64,000 bases of DNA from Streptomyces sp. NRRL F-5126 (GTDB taxonomy: Bacteria; Actinomycetota; Actinomycetes; Streptomycetales; Streptomycetaceae), in contig NZ_JOFZ01000013.1 of assembly GCF_000721265.1 (NCBI RefSeq), forward strand, positions 112,280 to 176,279, read 5' to 3'. The first letter of the stretch is position 1. The number at the start of each line of letters is the position of its first letter. The notes below the pieces were generated by a model. The model was not told the DNA's origin. It was given only the letters and a program-made list of their open reading frames with translations, and made no database searches. Positions 1 through 7,838 of this stretch are shown here, in pieces. The position numbers and the translations under genes were made by a program.

Positions 1-618
1 GGTTTCCTGCCCGCGCTCGCACGCTTCGCCCGCGAGAACGGCATCGTGTTCGTCGCGGACGAGATCCAGTCAGGCTTCTGCCGCACCGGTCAGTGGTTCG
101 CGTGCGAGGACGAGGGCATCGTGCCCGACCTGATCACCACCGCGAAGGGCATCGCGGGCGGTCTGCCGCTGGCCGCGGTCACGGGTCGCGCGGAGATCAT
201 GGACTCGGCACACCCGAGCGGCCTCGGTGGCACGTACGGCGGCAACCCGGTCGCCTGCGCCGCCGCCCTGGGCGCGATCGAGACGATGAGGGAACTCGAC
301 CTGCCCGCGAAGGCCAGGCGCATCGGGGAGATCATGAAGGGCCGGCTCTCGGCGATGCGTGAGAAGTACGACGTGATCGGAGATGTACGAGGCCGGGGCG
401 CCATGATCGCGATCGAACTCGTGAAGGACCAGGCCACCAAGGAGCCGGCGCCGGAGGCGGCGAGCGCCCTCGCGAAGGCGTGCCACCGGGAGGGTCTGCT
501 GGTGCTGACGTGCGGCACCTACGGCAACGTCCTGCGCTTCCTGCCCCCGCTCGTCATCGGCGAGGACCTGCTCGGCGAGGGGCTCGACATCATCGAGCAG
601 GCGCTCGCGGCGCTGTGA
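1..618 (+). CDS. gabT: 4-aminobutyrate aminotransferase, C-terminal part (5' end outside window)
   Basis: Class III PLP-dependent aminotransferase; the family moves the amino group of GABA (or a similar omega-amino acid) to 2-oxoglutarate, giving succinate semialdehyde. The reading frame is open from base 1, so the N-terminal half lies outside the window and 205 residues are visible. The class III signature VADEIQSGFCRTG near the start carries the Asp that contacts the PLP pyridine nitrogen, and the PLP lysine is in TTAKGIAGG. The motif GGTYGGNPVACAAA and the C-terminal LRFLPPL segment are also typical. The PucR regulator and aldehyde dehydrogenase downstream fit a GABA or diamine catabolic set. 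Class III enzymes overlap in substrate, so another omega-amino acid is possible. Confidence 0.85.
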   Translation, partial: GFLPALARFARENGIVFVADEIQSGFCRTGQWFACEDEGIVPDLITTAKGIAGGLPLAAVTGRAEIMDSAHPSGLGGTYGGNPVACAAALGAIETMRELDLPAKARRIGEIMKGRLSAMREKYDVIGDVRGRGAMIAIELVKDQATKEPAPEAASALAKACHREGLLVLTCGTYGNVLRFLPPLVIGEDLLGEGLDIIEQALAAL

Positions 619-680
619 AGAAGGTGTGGGAGGCCGATGGCGGGATGGGGTTGCGGCTGTCGCCCGTGACGCGAGCGGCG

Positions 681-686
681 TACTGT
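681..686 (+). promoter_or_regulatory. -10-like hexamer before PAP2 gene
   Basis: TACTGT lies 8 bases before the ATG at 695, a spacing that predicts a leaderless or nearly leaderless transcript. No ribosome binding site is visible before that ATG. Inferred from sequence only. Confidence 0.35.
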
Positions 687-694
687 TTTCGCAG

Positions 695-1561
695 ATGAGA
701 GAAACACCCCGCTCGCGGGAGACCGCGGGCGACTCCGGCTCGGAGCGTCACCGGCTCCGTTCCGGGCGTGCCTCCGCGCACGCCACCGGGGCCGCGGGCC
801 CCGGATCTCCTCACCGGTCGGGTGGCCGCCCGCTCCAAACCCCCCGGAGCGAGCGGCGAGCCGGCCCCGACGGCCGTCCTGGAACCACCCCCCCTGTTCC
901 GGGACGGCCGCTTTCGTGCGTTCACCGGCCGCTTCCCACGGCCGTCCTCTCCAGCCGCCGGCTGCGACTCGGCGCCGCGGCCCTCTTCGTCATCGGCTTC
1001 GCGCTGGCCACCTGGCAGGTCATCGTGGCGGGGCCGCTGCTGGACGCCGACAGGAGCCTCGACCGCCTGCTGGTCGGACACGGGCCGAGAGCGCTCGACG
1101 AAGCACTCTCCGACCTCGGATCCATGCCCGTCGCGCTGCCGGTACTCGCGCTCGCCCTCGCCTACGCGCTCCGGCGCGGCGCTCGCGCAAGCGTGTGGGC
1201 GGGCGCGGCGACCATGATCGTGGTGCCTCTCCTCGTCGTCCCGCTGAAGATCTGGACGGACCGGCCGGGCCCGCTGACGGACGCCACCGGTTATTACCCG
1301 TCAGGTCACACGGCCACGGCGATGGTCGCGTACGGCGCCGCGGCCCTCGTCCTGGGGCCGTACGTGACGCTGCGCGTCACGTCTCCTGCCGCGGCCGTGC
1401 TCACCACGGCGACCGCCGTCGGGCTCGTGCTGCGCGGCTACCACTGGCCGCTGGACGTCGTCGCCAGCGGCGCCCTGTGCGGAGTGCTCCTGCTGGCGCT
1501 GGCGGCCGTCCTGCGCCGGCTGGATCCGCGAGTGGGCGAGCGGTCGGGCACCGCGGACTGA
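695..1561 (+). CDS. PAP2-family membrane phosphatase
   Basis: PAP2 (type 2 phosphatidic acid phosphatase) superfamily protein, which removes phosphate from lipid or isoprenoid phosphates at the membrane. The three phosphatase motifs are visible in order: KIWTDRPGP, PSGHTATA, and GYHWPLDV with its His and Asp. Several hydrophobic segments surround them. The first ~90 residues from the ATG at 695 are Arg/Ser/Gly-rich with no family features. The true start may therefore lie later; I chose 695 because of the -10-like hexamer before it and have low confidence in it. The gene sits alone between gabT and the PucR regulator with no obvious functional link. Substrate unknown. Confidence 0.75.
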   Translation: MRETPRSRETAGDSGSERHRLRSGRASAHATGAAGPGSPHRSGGRPLQTPRSERRAGPDGRPGTTPPVPGRPLSCVHRPLPTAVLSSRRLRLGAAALFVIGFALATWQVIVAGPLLDADRSLDRLLVGHGPRALDEALSDLGSMPVALPVLALALAYALRRGARASVWAGAATMIVVPLLVVPLKIWTDRPGPLTDATGYYPSGHTATAMVAYGAAALVLGPYVTLRVTSPAAAVLTTATAVGLVLRGYHWPLDVVASGALCGVLLLALAAVLRRLDPRVGERSGTAD

Positions 1562-1633
1562 CCGCGAGGCTCATGCCTGCCGCAGGCGTTCGTACATCTC
1601 GGCCCAAAAGCATCGCCCCCTTCGTACGCGACG

Positions 1634-1639
1634 TAGCAT
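1634..1639 (+). promoter_or_regulatory. -10-like hexamer before pucR-type gene
   Basis: TAGCAT ends 6 bases before the ATG at 1646, so transcription would begin at or next to the start codon. There is no Shine-Dalgarno sequence. Leaderless expression is inferred. Confidence 0.4.
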
Positions 1640-1645
1640 TCGAGC

Positions 1646-3268
1646 ATGCCGCCCACGCTCGCCTCGCTCGTTCAGCATCCGGCGCTCAAGCTCACCGTGC
1701 GCGCCGGGGAGGACCGGCTGGACATGCCGGTGCGGTGGGTGCACGCCAGCGAGCTCGTCGATCCTGTGCCGTACATGGAGGGCGGCGAGCTGCTGCTGGT
1801 CACCGCCACCAATCTCGCCGCGGCCGACCCCGGCGCCATGGGCCGGTACGTGCGGCGGCTCGCCGCCGCCGGGATCGCCGGGGTCGGGTTCGGCGTCGGC
1901 GTGAACTACGACGAGGTACCCGAGGCGCTCGTGGACGCGGCGCGCGCCGAGGGGCTGCCGTTGATCGAGGTGCCGCGGCGCACGCCGTTCATTGCCATCG
2001 GCAAGGCCGTGTCCGAGGCTGTCGCCGCCGACCAGTACCGGGCCGTCACGGACGGGTTCGAGGCGCAGCGCGACCTGACGCGCGCGTCCCTCGCCGAGGG
2101 GCCCGCCGCCCTGCTCGCGCGGCTCGCCGCCCATGTCGACGGCTGGGCCGCGCTGTACGAGCCCTCCGGCGGAGTCGTCGCCGCGCAGCCCCCGTGGGCC
2201 GCCCGGCGCGCGGCCCGGCTCGGGGACGCGGCCGCCCGCCTCGCGCAGCGGCGGCCGCACACCAGCTCCGTGGTCGGCGACCCGGCCGCGGACGCGGAGA
2301 GCACCGGCGACCGTGTCGAGCTGCAGACGCTCGGCACGGGGCGCAGATCGGGCGGAGTGCTCGCCGTGGGCACGGCAGGCGCGCCCGGCACCGCCGCGCG
2401 GTACGCCGTCCACTCGGCGATCGCCCTGCTGACCCTCACCACCGAGCGCTCGCGCTCCCTGCGCGCCGCCGAGCAGCGTCTCGGCGCCGCCGTCCTGCGG
2501 ATGCTGCTCGCCGGGCAGCCCGACCACGCGCGTACCGTCGCGGGCGACCTGTACGGGGCGTTGCTCGACGCCCCGTTCCGGCTGCTCGTCGCCGAGGCGG
2601 AGCAGCCGGCCGGGTCGCCCGCCGGCGACCCGGCCGCGGACGCGCCGCTCGAACTGCTCGCGGAGACCCTGGAGGCGGCCGCCGCGCAGGCCGGCGAGCC
2701 GGTCCTCGTCCTGCCCGACGGGGACGGCCGCCTCGTCGTGATCGCCGTCGACGGCGGGGCCGCGGTGGCGGTGTGTGCCGGATACGCGGACCGCCAGGCC
2801 GATGAGGCCGGCCTGGTCACCGGCCTTTCGGCGCCCGCCGGCCCGATCGCGACGGGCACCGCCTACCGGCAGGCCGAGCAGGCGCTGTCGGTCGCGCGGC
2901 GGCGCGGCCGCGCGCTGGTCGAGCACGAGGAGCTGGCGCACGGCTCGCTGCTGCCGCTCCTTGCCGACGAGGCGGTGCTCGCCTTCGCGGACGGCATGCT
3001 GCGCGCGCTGCACGAGCACGACGCGAAGGGCCGCGGGGATCTCGTCGAGTCACTGCGCGCCTGGCTGTCGCACCACGGCCAGTGGGACGCGGCCGCCGCC
3101 GACCTGGGCGTGCACCGGCACACGCTGCGCTACCGGATGCGCCGGGTCGAGGAGATCCTCGGCCGGTCGCTGGACGACCCGGACGTCCGGATGGAGCTGT
3201 GGCTCGCGCTCAAGGCCACGGTGGGCCGGCGGGCCCCGACGCTGAGCCCGGAGTGCGGAACCGCCTGA
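1646..3268 (+). CDS. PucR-family transcriptional regulator
   Basis: 540-residue PucR/CdaR-type regulator. The N-terminal ~120 residues are the PucR (purine catabolism regulatory) domain, with WVHASELVDPVPYMEGGELL. A long Ala-rich middle region follows, and the last ~65 residues are the PucR C-terminal helix-turn-helix (WDAAAADLGVHRHTLRYRM, then EILGRSLDDPDVRMELWLAL). Regulators of this family often sense purine breakdown products or amino-acid derivatives and act on nearby catabolic genes; the closest candidates here are gabT and the aldehyde dehydrogenase at 5583. No ribosome binding site precedes the ATG, and a -10-like hexamer 6 bases upstream suggests a leaderless mRNA. Ligand and targets are inferred from position only. 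Confidence 0.88.
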   Translation: MPPTLASLVQHPALKLTVRAGEDRLDMPVRWVHASELVDPVPYMEGGELLLVTATNLAAADPGAMGRYVRRLAAAGIAGVGFGVGVNYDEVPEALVDAARAEGLPLIEVPRRTPFIAIGKAVSEAVAADQYRAVTDGFEAQRDLTRASLAEGPAALLARLAAHVDGWAALYEPSGGVVAAQPPWAARRAARLGDAAARLAQRRPHTSSVVGDPAADAESTGDRVELQTLGTGRRSGGVLAVGTAGAPGTAARYAVHSAIALLTLTTERSRSLRAAEQRLGAAVLRMLLAGQPDHARTVAGDLYGALLDAPFRLLVAEAEQPAGSPAGDPAADAPLELLAETLEAAAAQAGEPVLVLPDGDGRLVVIAVDGGAAVAVCAGYADRQADEAGLVTGLSAPAGPIATGTAYRQAEQALSVARRRGRALVEHEELAHGSLLPLLADEAVLAFADGMLRALHEHDAKGRGDLVESLRAWLSHHGQWDAAAADLGVHRHTLRYRMRRVEEILGRSLDDPDVRMELWLALKATVGRRAPTLSPECGTA

Positions 3269-3313
3269 GCGGGACGGCACAGCGAGTCGCGTCGCGGCGA
3301 GGCGGCGTCGCGG

Positions 3314-4576
3314 CTACCAGCGGACGGGCAGCGTCGCCGGCCCGTGCAGCAGGCTCGGGCGCCAGGCCGCGATGCCCGCCTCCTCGTCCAGCGCCAGGCG
3401 CGGGCAGCGCTCCAGCAGGGCGCGCAGGGCGATCGGCGCCTCGAGCCGCGCGAGCGGGGCGCCGAGGCAGTGGTGGATGCCGTGCCCGAACGACAGGTGG
3501 CCGCGTACCTGTGCCGGGTCGCGGCGGATGTCGAAGCGGTCGGGATCGCTGAATCTCGCCGGGTCGCGATTGGCGGCGGCGAGGGACACGATCACGGTGT
3601 CGCCCGCCCTGATCGTCACGCCGCCGAGATCGACGTCCTGTGACGCGTAGCGGAAGTTCGCGGCCAGCGTGGGCGGCTCCTGGCGCAGGCTCTCCTCGAC
3701 GGCCGTTTCGAGCAGTGAGAGGTCCGCGCGCAGCGCGGCGAGCTGGTCCGGGTGGCGCAGCAGGAGGAGGACGGCCGAGGAGATGAGGTTGGCCGTGGTC
3801 TCGTGCCCGGCCACCAGCAGCAGGAAGGCCATGCCCACGAGTTCCTCGCCGGACAGGGCTTCCTCTTCGTCCTTCCGACTCCCGTTCTCATCGTCCCGTC
3901 CGGGCGCCCGGGCGAGCGCCGCCAGCAGGTCGTCGGCGGCCGGATCGCCGCGCTTGGCCTCGATCAGCGCGGCCAGGTAGGCCGCCATCTCCCCCTGCGC
4001 GGTGCCCGCGGCGGCCGGGTCCGTTGCCGCGACGACCTCCGCGGACCACCGTGCGAACCGAGGGCGGTCCGCCTGCGGCACTCCGAGCAGCTCGCAGATC
4101 ACGGTGATCGGCAGCGGGTACGACAGTGCTTCGACGAGGTCGGCCCGCCCGCGCGGGGCCATCGCGTCGAGCAGTTCGTGCGTGATGCGCTCGACGCGCG
4201 GGCGCAGCGCCTCCACCCTGCGGGCGGTGAACTCGCGCGCCACGAGCCGCCGCAGCCTGGTGTGGTCGGGCGGGTCCACCTGGAGCATGTTGCGGCCGAC
4301 GGCGAAGCCGCCGTCGTCGTCGCGGGTGGCGGACACCCTGATGTCGTTGCGCAGCCGCGGGTCGGCGAGCGCGGCGCGCACGGCGTCGTGGCCGAGCACG
4401 AGCCAGGAGACGGCGCCGTCCGGGAGCCGGACGCGGCGGACGGCGCCGCCGGCGCGCAGCCGCGCGTACCGGGCGTGCGGGTCGGCGACGAAGCCGGCGG
4501 GGTCGTCGATCATGTCGACGAGCGCGGGGCGGACGGCGGGGGAGGAGGGGTGCGAGGAGGGGGATTCGGTGGACAC
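3314..4576 (-). CDS. cytochrome P450
   Basis: 420-residue soluble class I bacterial P450, a haem monooxygenase needing a ferredoxin partner; none is encoded nearby. All hallmarks are present: I-helix oxygen-binding AGHETT, K-helix ExxR (ESLR), and the haem-thiolate loop FGHGIHHCLGAPLAR with its Cys. GTG start at 4576 with GGAGG 4 bases upstream. It is divergent from the TetR gene, and the palindrome at 4594-4613 lies 18-37 bases before its start codon, so repression by that TetR protein is likely. No biosynthetic cluster surrounds it, so the role is more likely detoxification or modification of a small molecule the TetR senses. Substrate unknown. Confidence 0.93.
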   Translation of the reverse strand: MSTESPSSHPSSPAVRPALVDMIDDPAGFVADPHARYARLRAGGAVRRVRLPDGAVSWLVLGHDAVRAALADPRLRNDIRVSATRDDDGGFAVGRNMLQVDPPDHTRLRRLVAREFTARRVEALRPRVERITHELLDAMAPRGRADLVEALSYPLPITVICELLGVPQADRPRFARWSAEVVAATDPAAAGTAQGEMAAYLAALIEAKRGDPAADDLLAALARAPGRDDENGSRKDEEEALSGEELVGMAFLLLVAGHETTANLISSAVLLLLRHPDQLAALRADLSLLETAVEESLRQEPPTLAANFRYASQDVDLGGVTIRAGDTVIVSLAAANRDPARFSDPDRFDIRRDPAQVRGHLSFGHGIHHCLGAPLARLEAPIALRALLERCPRLALDEEAGIAAWRPSLLHGPATLPVRW

Positions 4577-4593
4577 GGCGCCTCCGGAGAATT

Positions 4594-4613
4594 AACGGGG
4601 AGTGCTCCCCGTT
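4594..4613. promoter_or_regulatory. perfect palindromic operator, proximal to P450
   Basis: AACGGGGAGTGCTCCCCGTT: two 9-base arms (AACGGGGAG) around TG. Together with the related site at 4634-4655 it makes a paired operator in the 95-base P450/TetR intergenic region. TetR proteins bind such palindromes as dimers. Binding is inferred. Confidence 0.7.
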
Positions 4614-4633
4614 TTGATGTCCCACGCTAGCAG

Positions 4634-4655
4634 AAACGGGGAGCACCCCCCGTTT
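4634..4655. promoter_or_regulatory. second TetR-type operator, overlapping TetR promoter
   Basis: AAACGGGGAG-CA-CCCCCCGTTT repeats the 4594-4613 palindrome with one arm mismatch. Its centre is 41 bases away, about four helical turns. It ends 4 bases before the -10-like TACTGT (4660-4665), so a bound repressor would block the TetR gene's own promoter. Confidence 0.65.
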
Positions 4656-4659
4656 GAGG

Positions 4660-4665
4660 TACTGT
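4660..4665 (+). promoter_or_regulatory. -10-like hexamer before tetR-type gene
   Basis: TACTGT lies 6 bases before the GTG at 4672, so the message should be leaderless. Used to choose the GTG start. Confidence 0.45.
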
Positions 4666-4671
4666 GCGGCG

Positions 4672-5352
4672 GTGAGACAGGACGCGCAGCGCAGCAGGGA
4701 ACGGGTGCTGGCCGCGGCCCGCGAGGTCTACGCGGAGCTCGGGGTCGAGGCGCCGCTCGACGTCATCGCGCGCAGGGCCGGCGTCGGGAACGCCACGCTC
4801 TACCGGCGCTTCCCCGACCGGTCGTCGCTCATCGAGGAGGTCTTCAGGGACGGCCTCACGGCCACGGCCGAGCTGGGCGAGTCGGCGCGCGCGGCCGAGG
4901 ACCCGATGGCGGGCCTGACCGGCTACCTGGAACACGTGTTCGCTGGGCTCGCGGTCGACCGCGGTGTCACGGACCTGATGACGACCCGCCTCGCCGGCGT
5001 ACCCGCGCTCCAGCGGCTGCACGCGCACAACGCCGAGACGATCGGCATCCTGCTCGCCCGGTGCCGCGAGCGCGGCCTGGTGCGCGAGGACGTGTCCGTC
5101 GAGGACGTGCTGTTCGGCCTGGCCGCGCTCGGCCGGGCGGTCCCCGCCGCCGAGGCCGCGCTCCCCGGCTCGTGGCGCCGGTTCCTCGCACTGTTCGTCG
5201 ACGGCCTTCGTGCGTCGGCGGGCCGGGAAGGCGGCGGGCTGCCCGGCGCCCCGTACGACGGGCCGCGCCTGACGGACGCGCTGGCGGCACTCCACGTCGC
5301 CCCGAGGAGCCCAGGACCGCGCCGTACCCCGCCCCGGGCATCGCGCGACTGA
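4672..5352 (+). CDS. TetR/AcrR-family repressor
   Basis: 226 residues. The N-terminal helix-turn-helix is clear (ERVLAAAREVYAELGVEA, then VIARRAGVGNATLYRRFPDR). The C-terminal ligand domain is variable and its inducer cannot be read. I chose GTG at 4672 over TTG at 4654 because the earlier codons add no family sequence and 4672 sits 6 bases after a -10-like TACTGT. The gene is divergent from the P450, and two near-identical palindromes in the gap point to control of both genes by this protein. Auto- and cross-repression is typical of the family and inferred here. Confidence 0.9.
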   Translation: MRQDAQRSRERVLAAAREVYAELGVEAPLDVIARRAGVGNATLYRRFPDRSSLIEEVFRDGLTATAELGESARAAEDPMAGLTGYLEHVFAGLAVDRGVTDLMTTRLAGVPALQRLHAHNAETIGILLARCRERGLVREDVSVEDVLFGLAALGRAVPAAEAALPGSWRRFLALFVDGLRASAGREGGGLPGAPYDGPRLTDALAALHVAPRSPGPRRTPPRASRD

Positions 5353-5582
5353 CGGCGGGTCGTGCCAGGCGGGCATGCGTCCCCCGCCCGCGCCGATCCG
5401 CGGACGCGGCCGCTCACGGGTGTGCCCCTGCGCAGCCGTGCCATTCCGTAGCAAGCCGCGCCTCCACCAGTACGCGGCGGCCAACACGCCATGGCGGACG
5501 TGCCGCCTACCGTGTGGGCACGGGCGGGCGCGGCAGCCGTCGCCCGCCAGTTCCCACCAGCACTCGGAAGGGCCGGGACCCC

Positions 5583-7031
5583 ATGACGACCTCCACCCAC
5601 GCCTTCTGGCTCGCGGGCCGCCGGGCCACCGGCGAGTCCGCGTTCGACGTCACCTCACCCTGGGACGGCCGGCTCGTCGGCACCGTCTCCGTGCCGACCG
5701 ACGCGCAGACGGAGGAGGCCGTCGCCGCGGCCCACGCCGCCGTCGACGCGTTCGCCGCGACCCCCGCGCACGTGCGCGCCGCCGCGCTCGACCATGTCGC
5801 GCGGCGCATCGCCGAGCGGACCGACGAGGCCGCCCGGCTGATCTCGGACGAGAACGGCAAGCCCATGAAGTGGGCGCGCGGCGAGGTCGGCCGCGCCGTG
5901 TCCGTCTTCCGCTTCGCCTCGGAGGAGGCCCGCCGCTTCAACGGCGGTGAGGCGCAGCGCCTCGACACGGACGCGGGCGGCACGGGCCGCCTCGCGCTGA
6001 CGCGCCGCTTCCCCAAGGGCGCCGTCCTCGGCATAGCGCCGTTCAACTTCCCGCTGAACCTCTGCGCGCACAAGGTGGCCCCCGCCATCGCGGCCGGCGT
6101 GCCGATCATCCTCAAGCCTGCCCCCGCCACCCCGCTCTCGGCGCTCCTCATCGGCGAACTGCTGGCCGAGACCGACCTGCCGGCCGGGTCCTGGTCGGTC
6201 CTCACCGTGCCGAACGACCGCATGCCGGCCCTCGTCCAGGACGAGCGGCTGCCCGTGATCTCCTTCACGGGGTCCGACACCGTCGGCTACTCGATCATGG
6301 ACTCGGTGCCGCGCAAGCACTGCACGCTGGAACTGGGCGGCAACGGCGCTGCCGTCGTGCTCGGCGACTACGCGTCCGACGAGGACCTCGACCGGGCGGC
6401 CTCGCGCATCGCGACGTTCTCCAACTACCAGGGCGGCCAGTCCTGCGTGTCGGTGCAGCGCGTCATCGCGGACGCGGCGGTCTACGACCGACTGGCCGAG
6501 AAGGTCGTCGCCGCGGTCGGCGCTCAGGTGACCGGCGACCCGGCGGACGAGGCCACCGACGTGGGTCCGCTGATCAGCGAGGCCGCCGCCATACGCGTGG
6601 AGGAGTGGACGGACGAGGCCGTCCGGGAGGGCGCGCGGCTGCTCGTGGGCGGCAAGCGGGACGGTGCCTCGTACGCGCCCACCGTCCTGGCCGACGTGCC
6701 GGACGGCACGAGGCTCGCCCGCGACGAGGTGTTCGGACCCGTCCTCACCCTGCACAGGGTGGACGGCGAGGAGGCCGCCTTCGCCGCGGTCAACGCGTCC
6801 AGGTACGGGCTCCAGGCCGGCGTCTTCACGCACGACGTGCAGGCCGCGTTCCGTGCGCACCGCGCGCTGGAGGTCGGCGGCGTGATCATCGGCGACGTCC
6901 CGTCCTACCGCGCGGACCAGATGCCCTACGGCGGCGCCAAGATGTCGGGCGTCGGGCGCGAGGGCGTGCGGTACGCCATGGACGACTACACGTACGAGCG
7001 CGTCATGGTGCTGACGGGCCTCGCGCTCTAG
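5583..7031 (+). CDS. NAD(P)-dependent aldehyde dehydrogenase
   Basis: 482-residue aldehyde dehydrogenase, which oxidises an aldehyde to the acid via a cysteine thiohemiacetal. The cofactor region (FNFPLNLCAHKVAPA), the catalytic Glu motif LELGGNG and the catalytic Cys in GGQSCVSVQR are all present. The open frame extends back to 4602, but those codons overlap the TetR gene in another frame. ATG 5583, with a GGAAGG-like site upstream, begins the family's normal N-terminus. Given gabT and PucR upstream, it may oxidise succinate semialdehyde or a related omega-amino aldehyde. It is not a textbook GabD, so the substrate is open. The 230 bases before it (5353-5582) hold no other gene. Confidence 0.88.
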   Translation: MTTSTHAFWLAGRRATGESAFDVTSPWDGRLVGTVSVPTDAQTEEAVAAAHAAVDAFAATPAHVRAAALDHVARRIAERTDEAARLISDENGKPMKWARGEVGRAVSVFRFASEEARRFNGGEAQRLDTDAGGTGRLALTRRFPKGAVLGIAPFNFPLNLCAHKVAPAIAAGVPIILKPAPATPLSALLIGELLAETDLPAGSWSVLTVPNDRMPALVQDERLPVISFTGSDTVGYSIMDSVPRKHCTLELGGNGAAVVLGDYASDEDLDRAASRIATFSNYQGGQSCVSVQRVIADAAVYDRLAEKVVAAVGAQVTGDPADEATDVGPLISEAAAIRVEEWTDEAVREGARLLVGGKRDGASYAPTVLADVPDGTRLARDEVFGPVLTLHRVDGEEAAFAAVNASRYGLQAGVFTHDVQAAFRAHRALEVGGVIIGDVPSYRADQMPYGGAKMSGVGREGVRYAMDDYTYERVMVLTGLAL

Positions 7032-7098
7032 GACGTCGGGCCAAGCCGCGGAGCGCGCGGCCGCACCCGCCGTGCCGCATGCGCGGGACAATGCCCGT

Positions 7099-7251
7099 GT
7101 GACTGTCATGGAGATCCACGGATCCGAGGCCGTTCGCCGTCGGGCGCCCACGGGCGCCCGGCATGGCGTACGGCGACCGCTGCCGCAAGGCAGTCCCCGG
7201 CGCAACGGGGCGTGCTCGGCGCCGCGGCGGGAGAGGGGTGCGCCCCGATGA
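7099..7251 (+). CDS. possible 50-aa leader peptide
   Basis: Short frame from GTG 7099 to TGA 7251. Its stop overlaps the ATG of the nucleotidyltransferase gene (ATGATG). A -10-like GACAAT (7087-7092) lies 6 bases before the GTG. Inside it, two copies of CGGGCGCCC (7141-7149 and 7151-7159) could fold. The peptide is Arg-rich with no recognisable domain. Leader peptides are common before antibiotic-modifying genes, but in GC-rich DNA a 50-codon open frame is weak evidence. Confidence 0.2.
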   Translation: MTVMEIHGSEAVRRRAPTGARHGVRRPLPQGSPRRNGACSAPRRERGAPR

Positions 7252-7742
7252 TGTCCGCCGAGGACGTTCTGGCCGTCCTCGCGCTCGCGCGCGCCGCTGA
7301 GGCCCGCGTCTGGCTCGGCGGCGGCTGGGGCGTCGATGCCCTGGCCGGCGAGCAGACGAGGCCGCACCGGGACGTCGACCTGTGCCACCGCTCCCGGGAC
7401 GAGCCGCGCCTGCTGGCCGCGCTCGCCGGCGCGGGATACGTCCAGACGCTCGACGCGCGCCCCGTGCGTTTCGTCCTCTCCGGGCCCGCCGGCAGGGAGA
7501 TCGACCTGCACCCGCTGGAGTTCGCCGCCGACGGCTCGGCGCTGCAGTCGTCCTTCGACCCGGCCTCGCCGTTCTGCTACCCGGCGGACTGCTTCACGTC
7601 GGGCACGGTCGCCGGCACGGCCGTGCCGTGTGTCTCCGCCGCGCAGCAGGTGTACTTCCACCGGGGGTACGAGCCCGCCGACCGCGACCGGCACGACATG
7701 CGCCTGCTCAGGGAGCGCTTCGGCGTCGTGACACCGTACTGA
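7248..7742 (+). CDS. small aminoglycoside/lincosamide-type nucleotidyltransferase
   Basis: 164 residues with the minimal nucleotidyltransferase fold of the LinB/ANT(2'')-like group, which transfers AMP from ATP to an antibiotic hydroxyl. Residues 23-45 hold the signature: LGGGWGVDALAGE, then HRDVDL with metal-binding Asp42 and Asp44. A third acidic position is likely in REIDLHPLEF. Two ATGs (7248, 7251) follow a GAGAGGGG site; either may be used. The gene stands alone between the aldehyde dehydrogenase and dxr. It could be a chromosomal resistance gene or a housekeeping-type enzyme of unknown substrate. Confidence 0.75.
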   Translation: MMSAEDVLAVLALARAAEARVWLGGGWGVDALAGEQTRPHRDVDLCHRSRDEPRLLAALAGAGYVQTLDARPVRFVLSGPAGREIDLHPLEFAADGSALQSSFDPASPFCYPADCFTSGTVAGTAVPCVSAAQQVYFHRGYEPADRDRHDMRLLRERFGVVTPY

Positions 7743-7790
7743 TCACGGTGCCGCGCGCCGCCCGCGGATCACCCGGATCGGGTGGCGCGG

Positions 7791-7824
7791 CCCCATCCGC
7801 TGTCCCGGCGCACAGCGGATGGGG
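7791..7824. terminator. 13-bp perfect hairpin between nucleotidyltransferase gene and dxr
   Basis: CCCCATCCGCTGT (7791-7803) pairs perfectly with 7812-7824 across an 8-base loop. There is no T-tract. It abuts a -10-like AAGAAT (7826-7831) of dxr, so it may end the upstream gene or act as an operator for dxr. Confidence 0.5.
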
Positions 7825-7838
7825 CAAGAATGGGTGCC

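Noticed and set aside
4602-5582. Extension of the aldehyde dehydrogenase to 4602
   Set aside because: Overlaps the TetR gene in another frame and is Arg-rich; the family N-terminus starts at 5583.
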